A DNA stretch of 64,000 nt from JANNSX01 sp046348995 (lineage in GTDB: Bacteria > Pseudomonadota > Alphaproteobacteria > Rhizobiales > Hyphomicrobiaceae): positions 1 through 64,000 of the forward strand of contig JAXMDB010000002.1 in assembly GCA_046348995.1 (NCBI GenBank), written 5' to 3'. The notes below the pieces were generated by a model. It was not told the DNA's origin and searched no databases. It saw only the letters and a program-made list of their open reading frames with translations. The position numbers were made by a program, and so were the translations under genes. Position 1 is the first letter of the stretch; every line of letters begins with the position of its first letter. Below, piece by piece: positions 18,915 through 27,720 of this stretch.

Positions 18915-19553
18915 TCAAGCCGGTAGTGCCTTCATGACGACGTCCGGACCGTCCATGGCAACCGTCAAGCGCATTTTCGCGGTCTGGGCGAGGCGCACGG
19001 TGTAGTAGGACTGGATCGACAACGCATCGAGGCCCTTGCGGGCGTCCGAAAGGATCTCGGCGAGATGGGCCGGCAGCCGGGCTTTCGGACCCTTACAGCG
19101 GATATGCAACTCGGGCCGGTCGAGCTGCCCCTTGAGCGAGACGGCGATGTCGCCGCCGTGCGGCAAGGCGGTCTGGGCGACGGCCACCATATTGAGAAGT
19201 AGCTTCACATAGTCCTTGGCCATGTGCCCGCGCGGCACCTGCCAGTCGAGCTTCTGCTTGCTGGCACCGAAGTAGCCGCGCGTGATCGCTTCGGCATTCG
19301 ACAGATCGATGACGGCGCCGGCCGAGCCCGCGGCACCGAAGGCGAAGCGCGCGAATTGCAGCTTGGCGGACGCCTGCTCGGTGAAATTGCGGATGACGGT
19401 CAGGGCGTAAGCGCGGCTCTCCGCGTCGCTGTCCTCGTCGAGCACCTCGAGACCGTTGTAGATCGCACCGACCGGCCCGATCACGTCGTGGCAGATCTTG
19501 CTCGAGATGAGCGCGGCGAGCTCCATATCGTCGATTGCCTCTGCGCCGGACAT
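18915..19553 (-). CDS. chpT: Histidine phosphotransferase ChpT
   Basis: 212 residues. In Caulobacter and rhizobia ChpT passes phosphate from CckA to CtrA and CpdR and so controls the cell cycle. The phosphoacceptor His22 is in SSKICHDVIGPVGAI, the dimerisation helix-hairpin follows (NFTEQASAKLQFARFAFG), and the C-terminal half is a degenerate Bergerat-like fold without ATP motifs. The start at 19553 gives MSGAEAIDDMELAALISSKICHD, as expected; the frame opens 38 codons earlier without conserved sequence. Confidence 0.92.
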   Translation of the reverse strand: MSGAEAIDDMELAALISSKICHDVIGPVGAIYNGLEVLDEDSDAESRAYALTVIRNFTEQASAKLQFARFAFGAAGSAGAVIDLSNAEAITRGYFGASKQKLDWQVPRGHMAKDYVKLLLNMVAVAQTALPHGGDIAVSLKGQLDRPELHIRCKGPKARLPAHLAEILSDARKGLDALSIQSYYTVRLAQTAKMRLTVAMDGPDVVMKALPA

Positions 19554-19878
19554 GCGGAGCCCCCTTCGTTCAGGCCAAGGCTTCAGGCCGTCGACCGCGA
19601 GGGATACATGCTTCGACCGGCCGGTGCCAAGCATTGCTGGAAATGTTGCGTAACTGTCTCTTACCAATGAGGCTTTCGGGTCACCGAAGCTGCCGATCGC
19701 GAGCCTGGCACGAAGCGCGCCGACAGCGAATCAGTCACAATCGGGCGGCTTCAGACTGGAGGCTCGGCCGAGGTGGGCCTTAGTTTCGTTGAATTCTCAC
19801 CCGAGCATACCGGTCGATTTGCGCCGGCCCCGCTTCGAGCATTGCGGACGGGCTGCGGCGGAGGATGTCCGACGAGCG
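19554..19878. other. Intergenic region between chpT and eipA, nothing recognised
   Basis: 325 bases between divergent genes. It must hold both promoters. I see no convincing hairpin, operator, small gene or complete CtrA-type TTAA-N7-TTAA site. Confidence 0.5.
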
Positions 19879-20733
19879 ATGAGAGACCGTGGCTCCATGA
19901 TGCGACCGCGCTGGATGACGATGCTTGCCGTGATGTGCGCCGGTTTGAGCTTGGCGGCGCTGCCCGCGGGCGCACAGACCACCGACAACAGCTACAGCAG
20001 CGACAATCTGTACGAGCCCGACCCCTACGCGCCGTCTCCGGCGCCGTCGGATGACGCCTCGGATAGCGGCGCATCGACCTACGAGCCGCCGTCGGAGACC
20101 TATCAACCTCCGTCGAACGACGCCTACCAGCCGCCGAAAAAGAAAAAGCACGTCACGACCTACGAGGAGCCGTATGTGCCGCCGGCCACGGAGTCCTACG
20201 GGCAAACCTATGAGCCGCCGCCTCCGCCCTACGCACCGCCGCCGCAGGACGATACCTTCAGCATCGAGGAGATTCAGGGCGCCGGACATCGCTTCTTCGG
20301 CCGCGTGACCGAGGGTCTCGCTGGCGTCATCGAGTATGCCTTCCAGCAGAGCGGCCGGCCGAACGGCTACATCCTGGGCGAGGAAGGCGGCGGCGCCTTC
20401 GTTGCTGGACTACGCTACGGCGAGGGCACGCTCGTCACCCGAAACGCCGGTCAGCACAAAGTCTATTGGCAAGGTCCGTCCGTAGGTTACGACTTCGGCG
20501 CCGAGGGCTCGAAGACGATGATTCTCGTCTACAACCTGAGGAGTCCCGGCGACATCTTCTCGACGGTCGCCGGTGTGTCGGGCTCGGCCTACGTCGTCGG
20601 CGGCGTCGGGATCACTTATCTCACCGACGAGCATGTGACTCTTGCGCCGATCAAAGCCGGCATCGGCCTCAGGCTCGGCGCCAATATCGGCTATCTCAAA
20701 TTCACGCAGGCGCCGACCTGGAACCCGTTCTGA
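19879..20733 (+). CDS. eipA: EipA-like envelope integrity protein (DUF1134)
   Basis: 284 residues. The N-terminus is a signal peptide (RPRWMTMLAVMCAGLSLAALPAGAQ), followed by about 90 Pro/Tyr-rich residues (repeats of TYEPPSETYQPPS) and the DUF1134 domain from about residue 120 (FSIEEIQGAGHRFFG...GLRYGEGTL...YWQGPSVGYDFG). EipA is a periplasmic beta-barrel-like protein needed for envelope integrity in Brucella. The start may be 19879 or the paired ATGs at 19897/19900; 19879 is kept because GACGAG lies just before it. Divergent from chpT. Confidence 0.88.
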   Translation: MRDRGSMMRPRWMTMLAVMCAGLSLAALPAGAQTTDNSYSSDNLYEPDPYAPSPAPSDDASDSGASTYEPPSETYQPPSNDAYQPPKKKKHVTTYEEPYVPPATESYGQTYEPPPPPYAPPPQDDTFSIEEIQGAGHRFFGRVTEGLAGVIEYAFQQSGRPNGYILGEEGGGAFVAGLRYGEGTLVTRNAGQHKVYWQGPSVGYDFGAEGSKTMILVYNLRSPGDIFSTVAGVSGSAYVVGGVGITYLTDEHVTLAPIKAGIGLRLGANIGYLKFTQAPTWNPF

Positions 20734-20831
20734 ATCTGATCTAAGAGGGTTAACGAGGCCGTCCCGGGATTCGCGATCTTCAGGGGCGCGTGGGGGATCA
20801 TCGCGGTGGGACGGGCAGGGAGCCGGCGTAC

Positions 20832-22343
20832 ATGATCGAGACGGTCATGCTCGTGATGCTGGGCTTTCTGGCGGCGACGCTCCTTGCGCTGATCGTCGCG
20901 CCTGCGTTCTGGCACCGCGCCGTCCGGCTCACCAGCCAGCGCATTCGCAACACGACGCCGATCAGCGAGGCCGAGATCAGGGCCGACAAGGACTTGATGC
21001 GGGCCGAATATGCCGTCCGCGTGCACCAGCTCGAGCGTGAAATCGAAAAGTCCAAGCTCGGCGCGCATCGCCAGTTCATCGAGATCAACCGGCGCGATGC
21101 AGCCGTGACCCAGCTCGAAGGCGAGCTCGGCGCGCTGAAAGCCGATCGCGACGAGCACCAGAATGCCCGCCGGGTGCTCGAGCAGACCGTCAACGATCGC
21201 CTGCCAAAGCTGGAGGGCCGGCTCGACGAGGCGCGGCAGCTGATTCGCGCCCGTGACACGGCGATCGGCGAGCTGAGCGAGGGGGCGCGGCTCCAGGAAG
21301 CGAGCCTCGAGGAGGCGCGTGCGATCAACGCGCAGCTCTCCGGCGAGGTCGAGCGGCTTAAATCCTATCTCTCCGATCTCGGCACGCGCGATCGCCGGCG
21401 GGCCGCGGACGTCGGCGTCGAGACCGAGTACGCATTGCGGGCCGAGATCGAGCAGTTGCGGACCCGGTCACGCGAGCAGGGGCAGCTCATCACGAGCCTG
21501 CAGGCTCGATTGGGCCAGGCGGGCGAGGGGGCAGGCGCAGCGGCCGGGGACAGCGACGATGCGGCGACGCTGCATGTCCGGCTCGCGGAGCAAGCGGCCG
21601 AGATCGCGCGGCTCGAATCGCTCGTCGAGACGCGCGGCAAGGGCACTGACGCGGCTGCTGAAACCGTGCACGCGCCGACGCTGATGGAGAAGCTGCGCTC
21701 GACGGAAACTCGCTTGCAGAAACAGTCGGAGGAGACCGAGCAGCTTCGTCGCGAGCTCGATCTGACCCGCCGTCCCGACGCCGACAGCAACGGTCAGGTC
21801 CGCGAATCGCGCGCTCTGCTCAAGGCGCGCCTAGATCGGATCACGGGCGAGCTCGAGCGCGAGAAGGAGCAGACGCAGCGCCTCAAGGCCGAGCTCGCCG
21901 CCGCCAACGAGCGGGCTGCCCGGCAAGCCGCCCATCACATGGAGGAGATGCGGCATCTGGGTGCGCGGGCCGCCGCCGCGCCAAGGCCCGCGCCCTCGAC
22001 CGGCGGCCTGACCGTCCGCGCGCTCCGAGCGGCGGGACAGGGCGATCCGGTGCCTTCGACAACAGCGCGGCCGGCGCGGGTGCTGACCGCGTTCGGCACT
22101 GCGTCCTCGGTTCGCGTGCGGGAGCTCAATCGTGCCTTCAGCGCCGAGGCGAACGGCCTCGCCGAGGGTGAGGCCGAGCCGGAAGCGGAACCGGTGGTGG
22201 CGACACCGGCCGCCATGTCCGAGCCTGGTCTTGCCGCCGCCTCGGAAGCGGCCCCCGACACGGCCGCCGCGAATGATTCGGACGCGGAGGCTCCCGATCA
22301 TCGCAGCCGCCTGCTCGAGCGGCTGAGAACCTACGAAGACTAG
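20832..22343 (+). CDS. Membrane-anchored coiled-coil protein of unknown function
   Basis: 503 residues. One N-terminal transmembrane segment (about 2-27, VMLVMLGFLAATLLALIVAPAFWH) is followed by a long charged coiled coil (about 45-380) with many heptad-like Leu/Ala positions and short stretches such as LEGELGALKADRDEHQNARRVLEQ. The last 120 residues are Ala/Pro/Glu-rich and end in DHRSRLLERLRTYED. No enzymatic motif. The architecture suggests a structural or scaffolding role at the inner membrane. It follows eipA by 98 bases on the same strand, so it may be co-transcribed. Confidence 0.75.
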   Translation: MIETVMLVMLGFLAATLLALIVAPAFWHRAVRLTSQRIRNTTPISEAEIRADKDLMRAEYAVRVHQLEREIEKSKLGAHRQFIEINRRDAAVTQLEGELGALKADRDEHQNARRVLEQTVNDRLPKLEGRLDEARQLIRARDTAIGELSEGARLQEASLEEARAINAQLSGEVERLKSYLSDLGTRDRRRAADVGVETEYALRAEIEQLRTRSREQGQLITSLQARLGQAGEGAGAAAGDSDDAATLHVRLAEQAAEIARLESLVETRGKGTDAAAETVHAPTLMEKLRSTETRLQKQSEETEQLRRELDLTRRPDADSNGQVRESRALLKARLDRITGELEREKEQTQRLKAELAAANERAARQAAHHMEEMRHLGARAAAAPRPAPSTGGLTVRALRAAGQGDPVPSTTARPARVLTAFGTASSVRVRELNRAFSAEANGLAEGEAEPEAEPVVATPAAMSEPGLAAASEAAPDTAAANDSDAEAPDHRSRLLERLRTYED

Positions 22344-23146
22344 AGGGGCCGGCGCGCGATCGTCAGCCGCTCGCGCGGATTGAGGTTCCAGGCCGCCGCC
22401 AGCGCCGGCTCCTCGTGGAACGCATCCCACAGCGTGACGTCCAGTCCGGCTTCGCGCAGACGGCCGTAGTAATCGGGGCCGTACAGCCGCACATGATCGC
22501 GCTGGCCGAAGCGGCGGATGCGCTCCGCCTCGTCGGTGAGCGTGATGTCCTCCACCGTCTTGTCGAGCGCTTGCGCCAGCGGAACCTGAAGGATCGCGGC
22601 ACCACCCGGTTTCAGCAATCGGCAGATCTCGCGCATCGCCTTGCGATCATCCGGGATGTGCTCGAGCACATGATTGCAGATGATCCAGTCGAAGCTGGCG
22701 TCGGCGAGGGGGGCATCCTGCAGATCGAAGGTGATGAGATCGGGCAGATGCCGGTAGCGCTGCCGGTCGAGATCGGCCGGTACGTAGTCGAGCTCGGGCG
22801 CCGCCATGAACACGTCGGCGAGGCCGAGCTCAGGGGCGAGGTGCAGCAGGCGAGATGGGCCGCTCAAGAGGGCCGTGCGGGTTCGTATGTAGAGATAGAC
22901 GAGGCGCACGCGATCGTTGGCATGGCAGATCGGGCATTCGTCGGCTTCCTTGCGCTGACCGCCGACGACATCGAGCTCGCGTAGGACAGGATAGTCGTGA
23001 CCTTGGGGCAGGAAGTGCCGGACGCTCGCACCACAGACGACGCAATCCGCGCCGCTGCCGGCGTGCAGGATTTGCTTGGCGGCGATGAGGGCCGGACGCG
23101 GGAGGGTGTCGCGCACGACGTCCTTGAACTTGGCCATGAAGGTCAT
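22340..23146 (-). CDS. SAM-dependent methyltransferase with N-terminal Cys cluster
   Basis: 268 residues. The N-terminal third has a possible zinc-binding set (CVVCGASVRHF and ECPICHANDRVR). The methyltransferase-11-type core includes FDLQDAPLADASFDWIICNHVLEHIPDDRKAMREICRLLKPGGAAIL. It starts inside the stop codon of the upstream glycosyltransferase (ATGA overlap), with GGAG 8 bases before, so it is translationally coupled. With the two glycosyltransferases it probably modifies a surface glycan. The stop overlaps the 3' end of the convergent coiled-coil gene by 4 bases. Confidence 0.87.
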   Translation of the reverse strand: MTFMAKFKDVVRDTLPRPALIAAKQILHAGSGADCVVCGASVRHFLPQGHDYPVLRELDVVGGQRKEADECPICHANDRVRLVYLYIRTRTALLSGPSRLLHLAPELGLADVFMAAPELDYVPADLDRQRYRHLPDLITFDLQDAPLADASFDWIICNHVLEHIPDDRKAMREICRLLKPGGAAILQVPLAQALDKTVEDITLTDEAERIRRFGQRDHVRLYGPDYYGRLREAGLDVTLWDAFHEEPALAAAWNLNPRERLTIARRPL

Positions 23147-24027
23147 GGATGCATCTCCGTGGGAGTGACGAGGTCGCAAGCGAGCCACCAGGCCCTGAGG
23201 AAGCGAAGCCGGAAGAGCACGCCGAGCGCGGCGAGCTTGGCCGCCAGGTCGAGCCGGTCGGCGGCAAGCACGCGGCCGGCATGGGCGAAGGGCGAGACCG
23301 CCACCGAAAGCGCTTTCAACGCCTGCGCGCTTGCCGGCGTTCCGGCTTGACGATCGAGCGCGAGCGCCTCGCGGGTCAGCCGGCGCCATTTGCGGGTGAG
23401 CTCGGCCCACGAGCGGCGGGCGGGGTGTGAGACGCGAGCGTCCGCTGCATAGGCGATGCGGAAGCCCTTCGCTCGGGCGCGGTGGCACCAATCGAGATCT
23501 TCCGGCACCTGGCCACGGAAGCCGCCGACGGCGTCGAATACGGCGCGGGTCGTGAACAGATTGGCGGTGACGGAGAACCCCTTCGCCTCGACGTAGGTGC
23601 GGTTGTCGAAGGCGAACACGGCCTCGAAGGCTTCCGATGGTGTCGGATGAGCCGGATCGGCGAGTGAGACGGTGACGCCGCCGCCGACGAGGTCGGCCTG
23701 CGTCAGGGCTTCAAGTCCGCGTTCGAGCCACTGCGGCTCGGGCAGGCAATCGCTGTCGGTGAAGGCGAGCACCGCATGACAGCTCGCGGCGACACCGCCG
23801 TTGCGGGCAGGACCCGCGCCGCGCTGGGATATGCGGACGACGCGCGCGCCAGGCGCTGCGGCCTCGATCTCCTCAAGCGTGGCCGAGGAGCCGTTGTCGG
23901 CGACGACGATTTCGAAGCACTCGCGCGGGAGGGTCTGGCGGTCGAGGCGGGCGATGCACGCACGCAACCCCTGAAGGTCGTCGAGATGCGGGATGATCAC
24001 GGAGATGCGGGGATCAGGAGGCAGCAC
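23143..24027 (-). CDS. Glycosyltransferase family 2
   Basis: 294 residues from the GTG at 24027. GT-A signatures: ISVIIPHLDD, VVADNGSSA, LAFTDSDCLPEP (the DxD-like metal site) and VPEDLDWCHRARAKGF (acceptor-base ED). The start has GGGAGG 5 bases upstream and overlaps the end of the preceding glycosyltransferase by 14 bases, which supports it over the longer open frame. The C-terminus is basic and helical without a clear membrane span. Second gene in a three-gene overlapping operon. Confidence 0.88.
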   Translation of the reverse strand: MLPPDPRISVIIPHLDDLQGLRACIARLDRQTLPRECFEIVVADNGSSATLEEIEAAAPGARVVRISQRGAGPARNGGVAASCHAVLAFTDSDCLPEPQWLERGLEALTQADLVGGGVTVSLADPAHPTPSEAFEAVFAFDNRTYVEAKGFSVTANLFTTRAVFDAVGGFRGQVPEDLDWCHRARAKGFRIAYAADARVSHPARRSWAELTRKWRRLTREALALDRQAGTPASAQALKALSVAVSPFAHAGRVLAADRLDLAAKLAALGVLFRLRFLRAWWLACDLVTPTEMHP

Positions 24028-25021
24028 GGTTGCCTCCCGCGAGCGGTGGAGCGATCGGTGCGGGCGAGGCTGCGGCGACATCGTAGCCGGCGAGCCATTC
24101 GTTGCGCCGCGCCCAGACCTCGCGCCAGGTTTCGGCTCGCTTCGCCAGCGTTGGCCGGACGGCGCGCAATGCCTGCAGCGCGACCATTCGAGACAGTGGC
24201 CAGAGCGCATTGAGAGCGAGGCCCAACGGCACGGCCGGTGGGGAGAAATGCCGCCGGATGAGTGTCGCCTTGGCCTTCAGCACCTTGACGGCTTTGTCGG
24301 CGCGCGTCGTCTCCGAAGCGCCGCCGTGATGGATGATCGTCGCCGTCGGTGTGACGCGCGGCCGGGCGCCGAGCTGTCTTGCCCGGTAAGCCAGGTGCCC
24401 TTCCTCGCCGTACATGAAAAACGCCGGGTCGAAGCCGCCGATGCGCTTCCAGAAGGCCGCCGGGATCAGCAGGAAGCAACCGGTGATGATGTCGACGGCG
24501 CGCTCGGTGCTCCGGTCCCAGCCGCCGTAGGGTTCGGAGTTGAACAGCGGGCTCGACGGGAATAGGCCCGTCAGGCCGGTCGCGCGACAGAAGAGGTTCC
24601 AGAGCGATAGGCGGCGGAAGCAATTCGTGGCGTTGAGGCTGCCGTCGGCGAACAGCGTGCGCCCGCCCCACATACGGGCGTCCGGCGTCCGCTTGGCGAA
24701 ATCGACGAGGGCGGAGATCGCGCCCGGCTGCACGACGGTGTCGGGATTGAGGAGGAGAATGTAATCGCCACGCGCGAGCTCGGCCGCGCGATTGTTCGCG
24801 GCAGCAAAGCCGAGGTTGATTGAAGAGGGAATGAATTGCGTAGCGCCGCCGTGGTCAGCAATCGCCTCGGCCGAGCCGTCGCTCGAGGCATTGTCGACGA
24901 CGATGGTCTCGTAGCTCGTGTACGGCGCGCCGGCGGTGATCGAGTCGAGACAAGCAAGCGTCATCGCGCGCGTGTTGAAGCTCACGACGATGATCGACAG
25001 CTCGGGACGCAGCGCGCTCAT
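24014..25021 (-). CDS. Glycosyltransferase family 2, rhamnosyltransferase-like
   Basis: 335 residues. LSIIVVSFNT at the N-terminus, IVVDNASSDGS, ILLLNPDTVV (DxD equivalent) and GFDPAFFMYGEEGHLAYRARQLG (ED motif) mark a GT2 of the type often called rhamnosyl- or WbbL-like. The ATG at 25021 is chosen because the conserved strand starts 6 residues later. First gene of the operon that continues with the second GT2 and the methyltransferase. Donor sugar is not deducible. Confidence 0.88.
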   Translation of the reverse strand: MSALRPELSIIVVSFNTRAMTLACLDSITAGAPYTSYETIVVDNASSDGSAEAIADHGGATQFIPSSINLGFAAANNRAAELARGDYILLLNPDTVVQPGAISALVDFAKRTPDARMWGGRTLFADGSLNATNCFRRLSLWNLFCRATGLTGLFPSSPLFNSEPYGGWDRSTERAVDIITGCFLLIPAAFWKRIGGFDPAFFMYGEEGHLAYRARQLGARPRVTPTATIIHHGGASETTRADKAVKVLKAKATLIRRHFSPPAVPLGLALNALWPLSRMVALQALRAVRPTLAKRAETWREVWARRNEWLAGYDVAAASPAPIAPPLAGGNRAAS

Positions 25022-25114
25022 GCCGGCACTCGAAAGGCGCAGAAGGGAGGGGACACGCGGTCCCCAGCCCATGACTGCTACGGCAACAGGGTTAAGGCGG
25101 GGTTAGGACACGTA

Positions 25115-25205
25115 GGCGGGTTGACCCCGGACTCGATCCGGGGGAAGCCCGCCGTGGCTGGCACAGTGCCGTGTTTGGCGGGCTTCGCCTTGGGCTCAAC
25201 CCGCC
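25115..25205. repeat. Pair of inverted REP-like hairpins
   Basis: Left unit 25115-25153 (GGCGGGTTGACCCC ... GAAGCCCGCC) and right unit 25177-25205, which is the inverse of a related unit (GGCGGGTTGAGCCC ... GAAGCCCGCC). Each unit can fold by itself and the two can pair with each other. It occupies the gap between two genes on the same strand. Confidence 0.65.
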
Positions 25206-25228
25206 CAACGCGGTCCCGTCCATTCCCC

Positions 25229-25924
25229 TCACCCGGTCGATAAAAACTCCCGGCTCTCGCCTTCGAGCACCAGCGCCGTCAGCGCGCCGGTCATCCAGGC
25301 GCCGGTATCGATGCAAATGCGGTTCGGCCGGACATCCGGTGCGCCCGTCGTCGGCGTGTGGCCGTGCACGATGAAGCGGCCGATATCGCCCCGGTGATCG
25401 AGGAAATCGTAGCGGATCCACATGAGGTCGTTCGGCCGTTGCGCGCCGAGCGCCACGCCCGGCCGCACGCCGGCATGCACGAACAGGTAGTCGCCCACCT
25501 CGTGCGTCAGGGCCAAGTCGTCGAAGAAGCGCCGATGCGGCCCGAGCGCCTCGACGATGTCACCGCCCATCACCGACGAGCGATGGATGCCATAGGAGCG
25601 CAGCGTCGCCTCGCCGCCGTTGCTGCACCACAGATCGAGACCAGCCGGGCTGATCAGGCTCTTCAGCAGCATGTCCTCGTGGTTGCCCTTGAGCGTGATC
25701 GCCCGCATGCCCTCGGGGATGCCGGTGAGCAGCGTCTCGATGACTTGCCGCGATGCGGGACCGCGGTCGATGTAGTCGCCTAGGAACACGAGCCGGGTCT
25801 CCGCGACCTTGGGGCGCCGCCCCTCATGCGCGCGGATGCCCTCCAGCAGCTCGACGACGAGGTCGGCGCGGCCGTGGATATCGCCGATGGCATAGATGCG
25901 CAGATCGTCGGGAATGCGCGGCAT
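25229..25924 (-). CDS. Metallophosphoesterase, serine/threonine protein phosphatase family
   Basis: 231 residues. All PPP metal motifs are in order: GDIHG (14-18), GDYIDRG, GNHE, a His in FVHAGV and GHTPT. Relatives include bacterial PrpA/ApaH-like phosphatases acting on phosphoproteins or diadenosine polyphosphates. The ATG at 25924 precedes the conserved strand; the frame opens 29 codons upstream without conservation. The neighbouring small membrane protein gene is 34 bases upstream on the same strand. Confidence 0.9.
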   Translation of the reverse strand: MPRIPDDLRIYAIGDIHGRADLVVELLEGIRAHEGRRPKVAETRLVFLGDYIDRGPASRQVIETLLTGIPEGMRAITLKGNHEDMLLKSLISPAGLDLWCSNGGEATLRSYGIHRSSVMGGDIVEALGPHRRFFDDLALTHEVGDYLFVHAGVRPGVALGAQRPNDLMWIRYDFLDHRGDIGRFIVHGHTPTTGAPDVRPNRICIDTGAWMTGALTALVLEGESREFLSTG

Positions 25925-25958
25925 GGCTCGTTTCAGGGATCGCTGTGCAACGGGCCGC

Positions 25959-26369
25959 TCAGAGCGGACGCCACAGCCATAGCGCTGCGGCAAGGCTCGC
26001 GGCAAGAACAACGACGGTGGCTACGATCCAGATCCATCTGCGCGAGCGCCGTTCCGGTGGTGGCGGCGGTGTCCATGTCCGCCACCGGGCGAGCCGCCGC
26101 CACGACGCCTCGCGCTTGGCGAAGGCCACGAGCAGTTTTTCGAGCTCGGCCGCATCCAGAGGCTTTTCGGCATCGAACAGTCGGCGACCTTCGACGAGGG
26201 TGACGCGAAAACGGCCGGCCTCGGGCGCGGGATCGGCCTCGATCGAGATGCCGTCGTCGCCGACGACCTCGATCGTCCACTCCTCGGGGATGCGGGTGCG
26301 CGGGATGGCGCGGACGATGTCCGCCGGTGTCGGCTCGGGCGTGGTCTTGCCTTCGAAGTTCAGATGCAC
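25959..26369 (-). CDS. Small hypothetical protein with C-terminal membrane anchor
   Basis: 136 residues. The N-terminal about 105 residues are soluble and charged; a Pro/Arg stretch (TPPPPPERRSRR) precedes one transmembrane helix (WIWIVATVVVLAASLAAALWLW) at the very end, so it is a tail-anchored-type protein with the bulk probably in the cytoplasm. I do not recognise a family. It is likely co-transcribed with the phosphatase downstream. Confidence 0.65.
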   Translation of the reverse strand: MHLNFEGKTTPEPTPADIVRAIPRTRIPEEWTIEVVGDDGISIEADPAPEAGRFRVTLVEGRRLFDAEKPLDAAELEKLLVAFAKREASWRRLARWRTWTPPPPPERRSRRWIWIVATVVVLAASLAAALWLWRPL

Positions 26370-26459
26370 GCAGGCGGCTCGACTGAAGATGCTCGTGACG
26401 CTGTAGACGGAGCTTAACTCTGGCGTCGTGCCAGGTCGATGCGGCCCGATGCCGGTTGG

Positions 26460-27605
26460 TTATCGCCCGAAGCGCTCGGCGCTGAACGGAGAGATATCGA
26501 CGCCCGGGTCGCGGCCGAGGATCAACTGCGCGACGGTGCGCGCCGCGATCGGGCCGGCCGAGAACCCCATCCAGGGAAACATGCCCATGAAGAAGCCGGG
26601 GTGGCCCGCGACCTCGCCCAAGATCGGCTTCCAGTCCTCGGTGCCGTTGACGATGGCGGGCCAGCTTCTCACGATCTGCACCGGCGAAAGCCGTGGCACC
26701 ACCTCGAGCGCGACCCGCATGTTGTCGCGCAGCGAGGTCAAATCGACCTCGAGACGTCCGTCCGCATGCGCGATCGAGGGCCAGCCGCCGCCGATCAGGA
26801 ACGTGCCGTTCTGCGCCTGTTTGAGCGTCAGCCGGCCGCCGGCGAAATAGATCAGATGCGGCACGAGCGGCGCCATCGGCTCCGTCACGGTGAGCTGGAT
26901 CGGCGCCCCGATGACGGGCAGATCGATGCCGATCAGCCGTGCGACATCGCCGGCTGCCGCGCCTGCGCAGTTCACCACGCGCGCCGCGCGGATCGGGCCG
27001 GCGGTCGTCGTCACCAGATAGCCCTGCCGCTGACGCTCGATCCCGGTTACGGCCACCCGACGCAGCAACCTGGCGCCATGCCGCTCGGCAGCCCGCGCGA
27101 AGGCGGGCGTCACCTTCAGCGGATTGGCCTTACCCTCCTCGGGCGCGAAGGCCCCGCCGATCATCTCGTCGCTGATGTAGGGGGCCAACGTCCGCAGCTC
27201 GTCCCGGCCGAGGATACGCACATCGAGCCCGTGCGCCCGCTCCAATGCCGCCTTCGCCTCCACCTGCTTCAGCCGATCGGCCGAGCGCGCGACGATCAGG
27301 CCGCCGGTAAGCTTCACCTCGAGATCCTCGCCGAGCTCCACGCTCAAGCCCCGCCAGATCCGGATGCTCTCGCGAAAGAGCGGGATCGTCGGCGCATAGG
27401 CTCGGGCCCAGGCTTCGCCGAGGGTCGTAAACTCATGGAACGGGATCTGGGCGTGGATCGAGCCGGCGTTGGCCCCCGAAGCCCCCGCGTTGATCTCCGT
27501 CTGCTCGACGAGCGCGGCCTCGACCCCCTCGCGGGCAAGGTAATAGGCCGTCGCCGTCCCGGCGAGGCCGCCGCCGACGATCAAGACGTCGGTCGAAAGC
27601 GTCAT
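26460..27605 (-). CDS. FAD-dependent oxidoreductase (D-amino-acid oxidase/dehydrogenase family)
   Basis: 381 residues. The N-terminal dinucleotide fold is clear (DVLIVGGGLAGTATAYYLAREGVEAALVE), with the second FAD contact ARVVNCAGAAAGD and the C-terminal GFSAGPIAART typical of the DAO family. Substrates are amino acids, sarcosine or similar amines. It is divergent from a dihydrodipicolinate-synthase-family gene, 115 bases apart, so both may serve one amino-acid or keto-acid pathway. Substrate not deducible. Confidence 0.88.
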   Translation of the reverse strand: MTLSTDVLIVGGGLAGTATAYYLAREGVEAALVEQTEINAGASGANAGSIHAQIPFHEFTTLGEAWARAYAPTIPLFRESIRIWRGLSVELGEDLEVKLTGGLIVARSADRLKQVEAKAALERAHGLDVRILGRDELRTLAPYISDEMIGGAFAPEEGKANPLKVTPAFARAAERHGARLLRRVAVTGIERQRQGYLVTTTAGPIRAARVVNCAGAAAGDVARLIGIDLPVIGAPIQLTVTEPMAPLVPHLIYFAGGRLTLKQAQNGTFLIGGGWPSIAHADGRLEVDLTSLRDNMRVALEVVPRLSPVQIVRSWPAIVNGTEDWKPILGEVAGHPGFFMGMFPWMGFSAGPIAARTVAQLILGRDPGVDISPFSAERFGR

Positions 27606-27720
27606 GGCGGCCTTGTCTCCGGTTGCGGTCGGCCATGCGGGGAAGGCGGCCTGACAGAGGCGGCACTAAATGCTAGCTTGGCCGCCAAATCAACGCATGC
27701 CTTTGCACCACGAGGGATCC